Shown here piece by piece: positions 27,712 to 36,014 of a stretch of 64,000 nt of DNA (positions are counted from its first letter, which is position 1; every line of letters starts with the position of its first letter). This DNA comes from Chryseobacterium phosphatilyticum (lineage in GTDB: Bacteria > Bacteroidota > Bacteroidia > Flavobacteriales > Weeksellaceae), in contig NZ_PPED02000002.1 in NCBI RefSeq assembly GCF_002899825.2, positions 1 to 64,000 of the forward strand, read 5' to 3'. Made by a program: the position numbers and the translations under genes. Below the pieces are notes generated by a model. The model was given only the letters and a program-made list of their open reading frames with translations, was not told the DNA's origin and did not search any database.

Positions 27712-28698
27712 TTAGAAATTGGTTTTCACAATAAGCTCAGATAATTCTGCGCTTACAAAGTCGATCGGCATTATCCCAAAAGACCCCCTTGTGTTATTCT
27801 GAAAGAATGTTTTAAGTCTTGGATTAATATTGTTGGAAACCGTAGGAATGCTTGGAATTCCAAAGATCCCCGGTTTATATCCACTGGTAAAATTGATGAA
27901 AAGTTTGTTACTGCTGTCATTTTTAGCTTCGTTAAGAAGGGTGGAAATCCCGCTCCACTTATCATCATTGTTGGTTACTTTATAATAATCCTGAACCCTT
28001 AATGCAGCTCCCGGATTGTTGATATCAAACGTTGTATTATCTGCCCATGAAGTAGCATTGATTCCCTTTGCAGTTCCTGCAGAAAATCTTCTCAATAGTT
28101 TAATTTTTCCTCTTACATCTCCCAATGTAGGAATGTTGGTACCCAGATCCCATTTCGATGGATTTTTCTGAATATAAGAATCAAAAGTCTGTTCAAAACT
28201 TCTGGTATTATTTGAAGGATCATGCTCTTCCTTTATAGACATGATAATTGTTTCTGATGGATGACTGTTCAAAAAAGCATAACATGCATTAAGCACATCA
28301 TCAAAATTTAATTTTTGGTAGATTGCTCCATGATGAATGGTAAAAGAATTATCAATGTGCCTGCAACGGACGTCCAGAAAACGAACACCGGCGTTCAGCT
28401 GTTCAGCAATGCTGAGGTCTTGTGTTTTTGCTGTACCAGATACAACAGGGGCATCTATACGTGCTCCTGAATCATGCGTTCCGGGAATTGAAATTTTTGA
28501 AATTGAAATGTTATCCTGAAGACCAGACATCCAGCTGTTCATTTCAATAGGAAGCAAAGAAGCTTTATTGCTAAACCTTGAAGAAACCTCATTAGAATCT
28601 CTTTCAATGATACTGTCGTTTGAGCAGGAAAAGAATAGACTTGCGGTAGCAATACCAAGAGTAATGGACGTTATACGTCTCATGTTTAATTTGAACAT
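27712..28698 (-). CDS. Phosphatidylinositol-specific phospholipase C-type lipoprotein
   Basis: 328-residue PI-PLC X-domain protein. The lipobox LFFSC places Cys25 (Cys20 if translation starts at the second ATG, 28683). Catalytic histidines are visible in IPGTHDSGAR (His75) and in FTIHHGAIYQ (His122 or 123). Other family segments are GVRFLDVRCRH and PSETIIMSIKEEHD. It would cleave phosphatidylinositol or GPI at the cell surface, producing cyclic inositol phosphate. It is monocistronic and convergent with the alkaline phosphatase. Its promoter carries three tandem 11-bp TTAA units like those of the neighbouring susC. Confidence 0.93.
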   Translation of the reverse strand: MFKLNMRRITSITLGIATASLFFSCSNDSIIERDSNEVSSRFSNKASLLPIEMNSWMSGLQDNISISKISIPGTHDSGARIDAPVVSGTAKTQDLSIAEQLNAGVRFLDVRCRHIDNSFTIHHGAIYQKLNFDDVLNACYAFLNSHPSETIIMSIKEEHDPSNNTRSFEQTFDSYIQKNPSKWDLGTNIPTLGDVRGKIKLLRRFSAGTAKGINATSWADNTTFDINNPGAALRVQDYYKVTNNDDKWSGISTLLNEAKNDSSNKLFINFTSGYKPGIFGIPSIPTVSNNINPRLKTFFQNNTRGSFGIMPIDFVSAELSELIVKTNF

Positions 28699-28724
28699 AG
28701 TTTTTTCATATTTTTATTGTAATC

Positions 28725-28782
28725 TAAAAATAAGAATATATCAAATGATAAGGAGTTAATTTAATTTTAAGAGATGATTAAG
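28725..28782 (-). promoter_or_regulatory. PHO-box-like tandem repeats and -7 element of PI-PLC gene
   Basis: On the minus strand the units CTTAATCATCT (from 28782), CTTAAAATTAA (from 28771) and ATTAACTCCTT (from 28760) are contiguous, each 11 bases with TTAA at the same offset. A -7-like TATTTTTA (28732-28725, one mismatch to TAnnTTTG) begins 28 bases after the start of the third unit. This is the same geometry as at 21186-21243. Confidence 0.55.
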
Positions 28783-28792
28783 TTGTTGAGCA

Positions 28793-28827
28793 TAGGAGGT
28801 GGGAAGTCAGAAGATGGAAACAGAGAG
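28793..28827. repeat. GGAAG-type degenerate repeat near PI-PLC/unknown-gene gap
   Basis: GGAGGTGGGAAGTCAGAAGATGG followed by AAACAGAGAG resembles the units at 18189-18292 in composition and order. Only partial similarity. Confidence 0.35.
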
Positions 28828-28923
28828 TTCTTGCAATCCCAAGATAGGTATCAGTATTTCAGTAAGTATTCTGTAAAAACTGACAGCTTACATGATAGTC
28901 CATCAAGCATGCATCTTTCATCT

Positions 28924-29604
28924 TTAAAAAACAAAATTCTCTTTTGAACCGGGAATCCTGAATTGATGCTCTCCGATTTTGAAATCGTTCATCTTGATAA
29001 GAGGCTTGAGTTTATGGATGAACTCCTTATGCTCACTGGAAGGTACTTTTGTTTCCTCGTCACAAGAGGAATACTCTTTGTCGATCAATACTTTACCAGT
29101 CGAAAAATTGATGACATGTATGAAATTAAATTCACAGGTATCTTCAAACATATCCTCAGAACCTATCAAATAAAAATCACCATTCTGGAATCTGAAAGTA
29201 TGTTTATAACCTTGTGTATGCCGAGAATTGGTGGAATACTCCTGTACAACAATCAGACAATTGTTTTTAATGGAAAGTTCAAGCCTGTTGTATTCCGGAG
29301 AAAAGCCTGTTCCACTAGATAAAAGGATAGTAGAGTTCTCTTTCCAGGCCTTGAGATGATTATTTTCATTTTTCAAAATATAAAAAACTCGCTGCTTATT
29401 TTTTTGACCTGGAGAGCTTTCCTGTTCAGATACTTTTATATTAGTATCAAATGCCAGGATAATTTCGTCCCTTCCATCTTTATCCAGATCCCCTTTTACT
29501 TCCGCAATCTTTGTATATCCTTTCGGTATTGAAAAATCTTTAAGACTTTGAGCATAAAGTCCTGTAACGGATAAAAGAACAAGAAAAGAAAAAGGAGATT
29601 TCAT
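28924..29604 (-). CDS. Secreted protein of unknown function with Asp-rich repeat segment
   Basis: 226-residue protein with a signal peptide (1-18, ending GLYAQ). The segment VKGDLDKDGRDEIILAFD (about 35-52) looks like one FG-GAP/VCBS-type calcium-binding blade, followed by beta strands (NNCLIVVQEYSTN, HTFRFQNGDFYLIG). No enzyme motif is visible. It is a single gene on the minus strand between PI-PLC and aroA. The family is not recognised further. Confidence 0.75.
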   Translation of the reverse strand: MKSPFSFLVLLSVTGLYAQSLKDFSIPKGYTKIAEVKGDLDKDGRDEIILAFDTNIKVSEQESSPGQKNKQRVFYILKNENNHLKAWKENSTILLSSGTGFSPEYNRLELSIKNNCLIVVQEYSTNSRHTQGYKHTFRFQNGDFYLIGSEDMFEDTCEFNFIHVINFSTGKVLIDKEYSSCDEETKVPSSEHKEFIHKLKPLIKMNDFKIGEHQFRIPGSKENFVF

Positions 29605-29687
29605 GGAAACAATATATAGGAAAGACAGGGTACCCTAAAAAGGTTCATCAACTCATTTTCAGATTACCCAGTCTTCAAGTTTTCAAA

Positions 29688-30911
29688 TTAATTCGTCACC
29701 ACACTGGCAAGGTCTTTCCAAAACATCGGATAAGATTTTTCAACAACCTCCTCCTCTTCAATAGTAAGTTCTTTGATCAGGCAGAAAGGAGCAAAACTCA
29801 TGGCCATTCTGTGATCCTGATACGTCTTAATGGAAATATGATCCTGTGGTTCTCCAAAACTGATCGACCTGATCGTTGAATCTGTGATCTCCGTTTCAGT
29901 TCCCAGTTTTTGTAATTCATTGTATAAAGCAAGAAGTCTGTCGGTTTCTTTTACTCTTAAGGTTCCCAGTCCCGAGATTTCAAAAGGAATTTGTAAAGCA
30001 GCTGCAGTAACACATAATGTTTGTGCAATATCCGGGCAGTTGTTCATATCCAGAATGATTTTTTCAGGGAAAGAAAAATTCTGTTGAGGTTCTAAGGTGA
30101 TTTTATGCTCATCCTCAGAGAAAGTAGTGGTAATCCCAAAGAAATCCTCATAGATTTTTGCAATCGCAGAGTCCCCCTGAGTAGATGCTTTATAAAAGCT
30201 TTTCAAATGAATTGTTTTTCTTCCCAGTGCGGAGATTGAATAGAAATAAGAAGCAGAGCTCCAGTCACTTTCTACCTCATAAGACATTGCGGAAGGTTGG
30301 TCTTCAGAATTGAAAGGTTCTACTTTAATGGTATTACCTACGAAACTGTTTATAATTCCAAATTTTGTCAAAATATCAAGAGTCATTTCAATATAAGACC
30401 TTGATGTTACTTCGCCCACAAGATTAATTTCCAGTCCGTTTTCAAGCTTTCCTGCAATAAGCAAAAGAGAAGTGATAAACTGGCTTGATATATTGGCCGG
30501 AACATTCACTGAGGTTTGAGTGATCTTTTTTCCGGTAATTTTTAAAGGAGGAAATCCTTCATTTTCAAGATATTCGATGTCTACCCCAAGATCCTTTAAA
30601 GCATTAACCAGATTTTTAATCGGCCTTTCCTTCATTCTTTTAGATCCGGTAAGAATTGTCGTTTTTCCTTGCTGAATAGAATAAAAAGAAGTAAGAAAAC
30701 GCATAGCAGTTCCCGCGTGATGAATGTCTACAGTTTCTGTATTTTCAGACAGTGCTTTTTTCAGTAACTGCGTATCCTGAGAATTAGACAAATTCCCGAT
30801 TTTTATATTGCTAAACAGACTTTCCAGAATCAATAAACGATTCGAAATACTCTTCGAACCGCTGATCTGTACTGTTTTATTTCCAAGTAATGTTGATTTT
30901 TCTAGCTTCAT
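29688..30911 (-). CDS. aroA: 3-phosphoshikimate 1-carboxyvinyltransferase (EPSP synthase)
   Basis: 407-residue cytoplasmic enzyme that joins shikimate-3-phosphate and phosphoenolpyruvate in the chorismate pathway. Motifs are SGSKSISNRLLI near residue 18, HAGTAMRFLTSF near 65, SSQFITSLLL, CPDIAQTLCVTAAAL, LRVKETDRL with the active-site segment, and DHRMAMSFAP near the C-terminus. Length fits the slightly short Bacteroidota form. It is monocistronic; the upstream gap holds degenerate repeats. Confidence 0.96.
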   Translation of the reverse strand: MKLEKSTLLGNKTVQISGSKSISNRLLILESLFSNIKIGNLSNSQDTQLLKKALSENTETVDIHHAGTAMRFLTSFYSIQQGKTTILTGSKRMKERPIKNLVNALKDLGVDIEYLENEGFPPLKITGKKITQTSVNVPANISSQFITSLLLIAGKLENGLEINLVGEVTSRSYIEMTLDILTKFGIINSFVGNTIKVEPFNSEDQPSAMSYEVESDWSSASYFYSISALGRKTIHLKSFYKASTQGDSAIAKIYEDFFGITTTFSEDEHKITLEPQQNFSFPEKIILDMNNCPDIAQTLCVTAAALQIPFEISGLGTLRVKETDRLLALYNELQKLGTETEITDSTIRSISFGEPQDHISIKTYQDHRMAMSFAPFCLIKELTIEEEEVVEKSYPMFWKDLASVVTN

Positions 30912-30919
30912 TATTTCTT

Positions 30920-31078
30920 TAGATTTCAGATTTCAAACATAGGATTCCAGACGGTCATTGTCTGTAATCAGCAATGTAATCTCTGCTTCAATTTTATTAT
31001 TCTTTTAAGATCCAGTGTTTAAATGTCAGATTACAAGCTGTCAAAGTCTGATGTCTGATCTCTGGTATCTGAAGTCTC
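30920..31078. repeat. Degenerate TCAGAT/GTCTGA repeats between aroA and the MazG-like gene
   Basis: Varied copies of TTTCAGATTTC, GTCAGATTAC, GTCTGATGTCTGATC and TATCTGAAGTC follow one another in both orientations. A similar patch is at 62212-62287. No gene is seen here. Confidence 0.6.
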
Positions 31079-31404
31079 TACTTCAATTTTTCATTATTCT
31101 GATGACGTTCCTTATCGCGATCAGTTTTTATTTTCATTTTTTTATCAAAAGCTTCCTGCAGGTTCACTCCGGTTTGGTTGGCCAGACATAAGGTTACAAA
31201 AAGTACATCTGCCAGTTCCTCTCCCAAATCTTTGCTCTTATCACTTTCCTTTTCACTTTGTTCACCATATCTTCTCGCTATGATTCTGGCAACTTCACCG
31301 ACTTCTTCTGTCAGCATCGCCATATTGGTGAGTTCATTAAAATATCGTACGCCGATGGTCTTGATCCACTCATCGACCTGTTGCTGTAATTGTGTAATTT
31401 CCAT
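31078..31404 (-). CDS. MazG-like nucleotide pyrophosphohydrolase
   Basis: 108-residue all-alpha NTP pyrophosphohydrolase of the MazG-like type, which may clean up non-canonical nucleotides. The metal-binding pattern is visible: LTEEVGEVARII (EExxE) and DLGEELADVLFV (ExxD). The length fits single-domain members. The start ATG overlaps the stop of the upstream lipoprotein gene (TAATG), so the two are translationally coupled. Confidence 0.92.
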   Translation of the reverse strand: MEITQLQQQVDEWIKTIGVRYFNELTNMAMLTEEVGEVARIIARRYGEQSEKESDKSKDLGEELADVLFVTLCLANQTGVNLQEAFDKKMKIKTDRDKERHQNNEKLK

Positions 31405-32813
31405 TATTGATAAGCTCCCAGAGTTGGATTGGTTGTTCTGGATACATTTACGATATCAACTGGTACCGTTCCTGCTATCCCCACATTTCCTTTTCCTCTT
31501 GCCGGAGAAGTTGATTTTACCCGAAGATTCATTTTAGCCATGAAATAATTGACAAACTGCGGATCCTCATTTTTAATACTTTGTACCACGTTGCTGCTGT
31601 TATCAAAAGTATAACCTGATTCCGATTTTCCTGAATATTTAATAAGGCAGTTCTGAATTAAAAACTCAAATTGCTGACCGGAAGTCGGCTCAACCTGTAC
31701 TGCATTATCTCTGTCAGAATATACAATACTGTTTTTTATACTCAATTGTTGTAAAGCCCCTTGCTCTATTTGTCCTGCATCATTTTTCCATTCGTTGGTA
31801 GCAAAAACTCCATTTCTGTCAAACTGGCTCATTGACTTAGAATAGTTCGCTATCGTCGCATGCGTATACGTGTGATTTCCTCCTCGGAATATACCTATAC
31901 ATGCCAATCCACAATTATTCATTACTAAATTATTGGCTTTTACAGTAGATCCTACCGCATAGATTCCGTAATCAAGGAACGTATGGATAAATGAATTGGT
32001 AATGGTTGCCGTGGTTTGCTTCATCTCAAGTCCTTTAGTTCCTCCGAAAAGTCTCGTATGATTCATATTAAGGATAGAACTTGGCTCCATTTTGATAGAA
32101 TTCCAGTTTTTAGGAACCGTATCATATTTAGTATCATTTCGGTCTCCGCGAATGATAACCTGTTGATCCATTGTTCCATTAAGGTTTAAAACCCCTCCGG
32201 AGGCTACCTTCATCCCACTGTTTTTGTGGAAATATATCTTCGTTCCCGGGTCTACATCCAATGTTACATTAGGGTTGACGGTAAGATTCCCATAGATGAT
32301 CTTAGCCTTATTGTTATTCCAGGTGGTGGAACTACTGATGACATTAGGATTTGTAGGGGTCTGAATAAAAAACTCCGCATCCTGAACTACGGAAAATAAC
32401 GTCACATGCTGTTGTCCGGCAGGGCCGGAAAAAACAACTTTGTCTTCAGCAATCGCTTCAGGTCCTGTAGCTTGAGGAGAAATTTCAACAAAAATAAAAA
32501 GACTGTCTTTTTTTCTTAAAGGAACATCTTTAAAATCATATCCAGGTTTTCCGTCTACGTTGATTCTATATAATGAAGTAGCTCCCTGTTCAAGATTGAT
32601 TCTTGGGATCAGAATATCCTTATCCTCATTATTATATACTTTTACAACGTAGGTTTCTGAACGTACCTGATGATATACCGTATCACAAAATACCGTATCT
32701 TTTGAAAATCTTAATTGCTGTGAAGGCGCATCAAAAGTAATATCATCCTTATTACATGATACTGTTACAAGTAGTATCCAGAAACAAAAAGCCAGTAATA
32801 ATTTGAATTTCAT
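31404..32813 (-). CDS. Lipoprotein with right-handed beta-helix-like repeats
   Basis: 469-residue protein with lipobox VTVSC (Cys near residue 20). An N-terminal beta domain (about 35-140) is followed by a beta-helix-like region: NLTVNPNVTLDVDPGTKIYFHKN is cut here into strands NLTVNPNVTLDV and PGTKIYFHKN, then VLNLNGTMDQQVIIRGD, and inner rungs such as NNCGLACIGIFRGG. It ends GTVPVDIVNVSRTTNPTLGAYQ in two strands. It resembles Bacteroidota surface lipoproteins of unknown role. It is coupled to the MazG-like gene; the functional link is obscure. Confidence 0.8.
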   Translation of the reverse strand: MKFKLLLAFCFWILLVTVSCNKDDITFDAPSQQLRFSKDTVFCDTVYHQVRSETYVVKVYNNEDKDILIPRINLEQGATSLYRINVDGKPGYDFKDVPLRKKDSLFIFVEISPQATGPEAIAEDKVVFSGPAGQQHVTLFSVVQDAEFFIQTPTNPNVISSSTTWNNNKAKIIYGNLTVNPNVTLDVDPGTKIYFHKNSGMKVASGGVLNLNGTMDQQVIIRGDRNDTKYDTVPKNWNSIKMEPSSILNMNHTRLFGGTKGLEMKQTTATITNSFIHTFLDYGIYAVGSTVKANNLVMNNCGLACIGIFRGGNHTYTHATIANYSKSMSQFDRNGVFATNEWKNDAGQIEQGALQQLSIKNSIVYSDRDNAVQVEPTSGQQFEFLIQNCLIKYSGKSESGYTFDNSSNVVQSIKNEDPQFVNYFMAKMNLRVKSTSPARGKGNVGIAGTVPVDIVNVSRTTNPTLGAYQ

Positions 32814-32894
32814 TGAAATTAAAGTTTAAGTAAGTTCCAAATTTAACGAAAATACTTTGAATTTCTTATCTTTAAAAAAATATTGAAATCCATA

Positions 32895-32925
32895 TTTGGA
32901 AATTAGAAAAAAAGTTGTACTTTTG
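32895..32925 (+). promoter_or_regulatory. Bacteroidota-type promoter of rpmE2
   Basis: TTTG at 32895-32898 and TACTTTTG at 32918-32925, 19 bases apart, match the Bacteroidota housekeeping consensus TTTG / TAnnTTTG. The L31 start lies 73 bases downstream, so the leader is moderately long. Confidence 0.8.
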
Positions 32926-32997
32926 CAACCTAAAATTAGCAGAGAAATATCCATTACTATTTCGAAAGCAAACTTTAATTTTTTTAAAAATAGTATT

Positions 32998-33249
32998 ATG
33001 AAAAACGGAATTCACCCAGAAAATTATAGACTTGTTGTTTTCAAAGATATGAGTAACGACGAGGTGTTTCTTTGCAAGTCTACTGCAGAAACAAAAGACA
33101 CTATCGAGTACGAAGGACAAGAGTATCCACTAATCAAAATGGAAATCTCTTCAACTTCTCACCCTTTCTACACTGGTAAAGTTAAGTTAGTTGACACTGC
33201 AGGTAGAGTTGATAAGTTCATGAACAAATACAAAAAGTTCGCTAAGTAA
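32998..33249 (+). CDS. rpmE2: Ribosomal protein L31 type B
   Basis: 83-residue large-subunit protein from the ATG at 32998 (a longer open frame upstream overlaps the promoter and is not used). [19 protein letters not shown] and [30 protein letters not shown] in two parts, are type B L31 hallmarks. It lacks the paired CxxC zinc site of type A. Monocistronic, with its own promoter and terminator. Confidence 0.96.
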   Translation: MKNGIHPENYRLVVFKDMSNDEVFLCKSTAETKDTIEYEGQEYPLIKMEISSTSHPFYTGKVKLVDTAGRVDKFMNKYKKFAK

Positions 33250-33272
33250 TTTTTTGTAACTTAAAAATATAG

Positions 33273-33303
33273 AAGTCTTCCAATTTTCTGGAAGACTTTT
33301 TTG
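33273..33303 (+). terminator. Terminator after rpmE2
   Basis: AAGTCTTCCA pairs with TGGAAGACTT around ATTTTC, followed by TTTTTT. Confidence 0.9.
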
Positions 33304-33324
33304 TTGTTTTAAATTCAATAGAAA

Positions 33325-33374
33325 TGGGCTTTAGTCCACTTACAATAAATAAAAATTCCACTGGCTTTAGCCCA
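33325..33374. repeat. Paired TGGGCTTTAG-YCCA elements
   Basis: TGGGCTTTAGTCCA (33325-33338) and TGGCTTTAGCCCA (33362-33374) are related, near-palindromic 13-14 base units 37 bases apart. They sit between rpmE2 and the GlmU-like gene. Confidence 0.6.
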
Positions 33375-33536
33375 AACCTAGTATTTTGCCGGAATATAGA
33401 TATTGAGAGTTGTCTGTCTATTATCTCTTATCTTCTATCTCAACTTCTCCCATCTTTTTGTATTTTTGTTCAAGACACAATTTAGAAACCAAATGTAACT
33501 CCCGGAGTATAAAATCTCCAGTTAAAAAATCAAAAA

Positions 33537-34697
33537 ATGCAATTAGTATTTTCAGACGCACAATATTGGGAAGATTTTCTTCCGCTTACTTTTACCAGAC
33601 CCGTTGCTGCGATGCGATGCGGAATTCTGACATTTTCTGAAAGATGGCAAAAAATTCTTGAAAACACAGAAGTTTCTTATTTTACAGAAACATATCTTCA
33701 GGATAAATTCAATGCTCCTGAAGAAAAAGAAAGCCTTTTTCTGGTTCCTAATTTCTTACCTACAGAAACCGTTATTCAACAAATTAAAGAGCTGAAGCAG
33801 GGAGAAGCATTGGTGTATGAAGATGAATTAGTAGCAGCAAAGATTAATATGAAAGGGTTTTCTTTACATCAGATTGAAAAAATGACTGATATTAAAGAAG
33901 ATCTTATTTTCTTTAAAAAACCGGCTGACCTTTTTACCTATAATCACCATGCTATCAATTTTGATTTTGATTTGATGACTCAGGGGAAAACTTCACAGGA
34001 ATTGTCTTCAACAAATGGCTTTTTAGGTGATAAAAAAGATCTTTTTATTGAAGAAGGTGCTTCTATTGAATTTTCAACAATCAATACAAAAACCGGTAAA
34101 ATTTATATCGGAAAAAATACAGAAATTATGGAAGGTTGTCACCTTCGCGGTCCTATCGCATTGTGTGATGAATCTAAATTTAATTTAGGTGCTAAGATCT
34201 ACGGAGCCACTACGGTGGGACCTCACTGTAAAGTAGGGGGAGAGGTGAATAATATTATTATTTTTGGTTACTCGAGCAAAGGACATGAAGGTTTTGTCGG
34301 GAATTCCGTGATCGGAGAATGGTGTAATTTCGGAGCAGACAGCAATTCTTCCAATATGAAAAATAATTATGCACATGTGAAATTCTGGAATTACAGGACC
34401 AAAGCTTTTGAAGATACCGGATTGCAATTTGCAGGACTGATTATGGGGGACCATTCCAAAACGGCAATCAATACCCAGTTAAATACAGGAACTGTTGTAG
34501 GAGTTGCTTCCAATATTTTCAAACCGGGATTTCCACCCAATCTTGTAGAAAACTTTTCATGGGGTGGGCTAAAGGATGATGAAAGATTCAGACTCGATAA
34601 AGTATATGAAGTAGCAGAGCGGGCAATGGCCAGAAGGAAAGTGGCTTTAACAGAGCAGGATAAAGCGATTCTGAAACATATTTTTGATACCTATTAA
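33537..34697 (+). CDS. GlmU-like sugar nucleotidyltransferase/acyltransferase, Bacteroidota type
   Basis: 386-residue cytoplasmic protein. The N-terminal half begins MQLVFSDAQYWEDFLPLTFTRP, written here as two segments: MQLVFSDAQYW and DFLPLTFTRPVAAMRCG, as in the alternative GlmU family of Bacteroidota. The C-terminal half (about 180-340) is a left-handed beta-helix acyltransferase: IYIGKNTEIMEGCHLRGPI, IYGATTVGPHCKVGGEV, GNSVIGEWCNFGADSN. It probably makes UDP-GlcNAc for cell-wall synthesis. It lacks a classical GlmU N-terminal GxGT motif, as expected of this family. Terminator follows. Confidence 0.88.
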   Translation: MQLVFSDAQYWEDFLPLTFTRPVAAMRCGILTFSERWQKILENTEVSYFTETYLQDKFNAPEEKESLFLVPNFLPTETVIQQIKELKQGEALVYEDELVAAKINMKGFSLHQIEKMTDIKEDLIFFKKPADLFTYNHHAINFDFDLMTQGKTSQELSSTNGFLGDKKDLFIEEGASIEFSTINTKTGKIYIGKNTEIMEGCHLRGPIALCDESKFNLGAKIYGATTVGPHCKVGGEVNNIIIFGYSSKGHEGFVGNSVIGEWCNFGADSNSSNMKNNYAHVKFWNYRTKAFEDTGLQFAGLIMGDHSKTAINTQLNTGTVVGVASNIFKPGFPPNLVENFSWGGLKDDERFRLDKVYEVAERAMARRKVALTEQDKAILKHIFDTY

Positions 34698-34708
34698 GCG
34701 AAAAATAA

Positions 34709-34738
34709 AAAACTTCAAAAAAAATTGAAGTTTTTTTT
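34709..34738 (+). terminator. Terminator after GlmU-like gene
   Basis: AAAACTTCAA and TTGAAGTTTT form a stem, followed by a T-run ending TTTTTTTTAT. Confidence 0.85.
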
Positions 34739-34795
34739 ATTTTTGATGTAATAGATTTGAAACAGCAGTTGTCTTACCTATAAGAAACAAAACTC

Positions 34796-35305
34796 ATGAC
34801 CCAAGAAACTTTCAAGAATACGGTGTTTATTCTCAAAGACGAGATGTATCGTTTTGCGAAAAGGTTCGTCATGAGCAGTGATGAAGCAGAAGATGTTGTG
34901 CAGGATCTGATGATGAAATTCTGGCAGAAGAGAGATGAATTAGAGCAATTCGGAAATTTTAAATCCTATGCGCTTAAATCTGTTAAGAACGAATGTCTCA
35001 ACCGGCTGAAACATCACGATGTGAAGATAGGTTTTGCAGATATGCAGCTTCACCGGTCAGAGCTTTATAGTATGGAAGTGGATAACCTTAAAGAACATAT
35101 TGTAGGATTTATCAATCAGCTCCCGGAAAAGCAGAAAATGGTTATCCATTTGAAAGATGTAGAAGAGTACGATGTTTCCGAAATTTCTGAAATGCTGGAA
35201 ATGGAGGAAAATGCAGTAAGGGTAAACCTTATGCGGGCAAGACAAAAAGTAAAAGAACAAATCTCACAACTGATGAGCTATGAAAAAAGATCAATTACAA
35301 GATAA
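34796..35305 (+). CDS. ECF-type RNA polymerase sigma factor
   Basis: 169-residue sigma-70 family factor. Region 2 includes SSDEAEDVVQDLMMKFWQ (about 27-45) and LKSVKNECLNRLKH; region 4 includes LPEKQKMVIHLKDVEEYDVS and the helix-turn-helix EMLEMEENAVRVNLMRARQKV. It would direct polymerase to specific promoters, probably including its own operon. The next gene starts before its stop (26-base overlap), fitting a sigma/anti-sigma pair. A possible -7 element TAGATTTG is at 34752-34759. Confidence 0.94.
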   Translation: MTQETFKNTVFILKDEMYRFAKRFVMSSDEAEDVVQDLMMKFWQKRDELEQFGNFKSYALKSVKNECLNRLKHHDVKIGFADMQLHRSELYSMEVDNLKEHIVGFINQLPEKQKMVIHLKDVEEYDVSEISEMLEMEENAVRVNLMRARQKVKEQISQLMSYEKRSITR

Positions 35306-35954
35306 ATACGATGAAATCTTTCGGGATATCAGGGAAGATAAAATGGATTGGAGCTTCGAAGACTTTCTTCAGAAGACAGAAGGTAAAGAATCTGAAAATG
35401 ATGCTACCCCAATTATTCCATTAGAAGAAAATAAAAGGCCCTCCTTCCCTAAATGGTTCTGGATGGCAGCCAGCGTATTGCTGCTTTTCAGTATCGGTTT
35501 TCTCTTTTACAATAACGATACGAAAACAGGCGCTCAGGGGACAGAAAAACTGGTAAAAGATGAGGTGTTGAGACAAAAATCTGATTTTATAAAAGAGAAT
35601 AATGATCATCAGGTTCAGGTAGCTGTTAATCATACCGATTCCATTTCAGGAACTAAAAAAGACTCAATCTTCCAGGAGAATCATGTCGCTGAAAAAGATG
35701 TGTTGGATGAGATTCTTCCCAAAAGAGGAAGACTGAAAAAAGAGAGAAAACCAAGATATGTGGATAATTCCTCTTTTAAAAATAAAACTTCAAAAGATTC
35801 TACAGGATATGAAAATTCTTATGTTATAGTAAATGGCAAAAGAATCGATAACGTAGAAGAAGCAATCAATGTGACTAAGTATTCATTCCAGATATTTGCA
35901 AATAACGTTAGTGAAAAATTGGTACAACCTAAAGTGGTGGACGATGATTATTAG
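35280..35954 (+). CDS. Single-pass membrane protein, probable anti-sigma factor
   Basis: 224-residue protein with a cytoplasmic acidic N-terminus (about 1-55), one membrane segment (PKWFWMAASVLLLFSIGFL, about 58-76), and a charged periplasmic part with no clear domain. It starts inside the sigma factor gene, as anti-sigma genes commonly do. No zinc-binding HxxxCxxC motif is visible. Its role is inferred from position and topology. Confidence 0.82.
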   Translation: MKKDQLQDKYDEIFRDIREDKMDWSFEDFLQKTEGKESENDATPIIPLEENKRPSFPKWFWMAASVLLLFSIGFLFYNNDTKTGAQGTEKLVKDEVLRQKSDFIKENNDHQVQVAVNHTDSISGTKKDSIFQENHVAEKDVLDEILPKRGRLKKERKPRYVDNSSFKNKTSKDSTGYENSYVIVNGKRIDNVEEAINVTKYSFQIFANNVSEKLVQPKVVDDDY

Positions 35955-36014
35955 CAGAAAAAGAGACCCATCTGATCTGTAAACCATCATCATTTAAAAA
36001 AATAAAATTGACTC

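Noticed and set aside
32896..32997. Longer N-terminus for L31
   Set aside because: The extra frame overlaps the TTTG/TACTTTTG promoter and does not match L31; the ATG at 32998 gives the standard protein.
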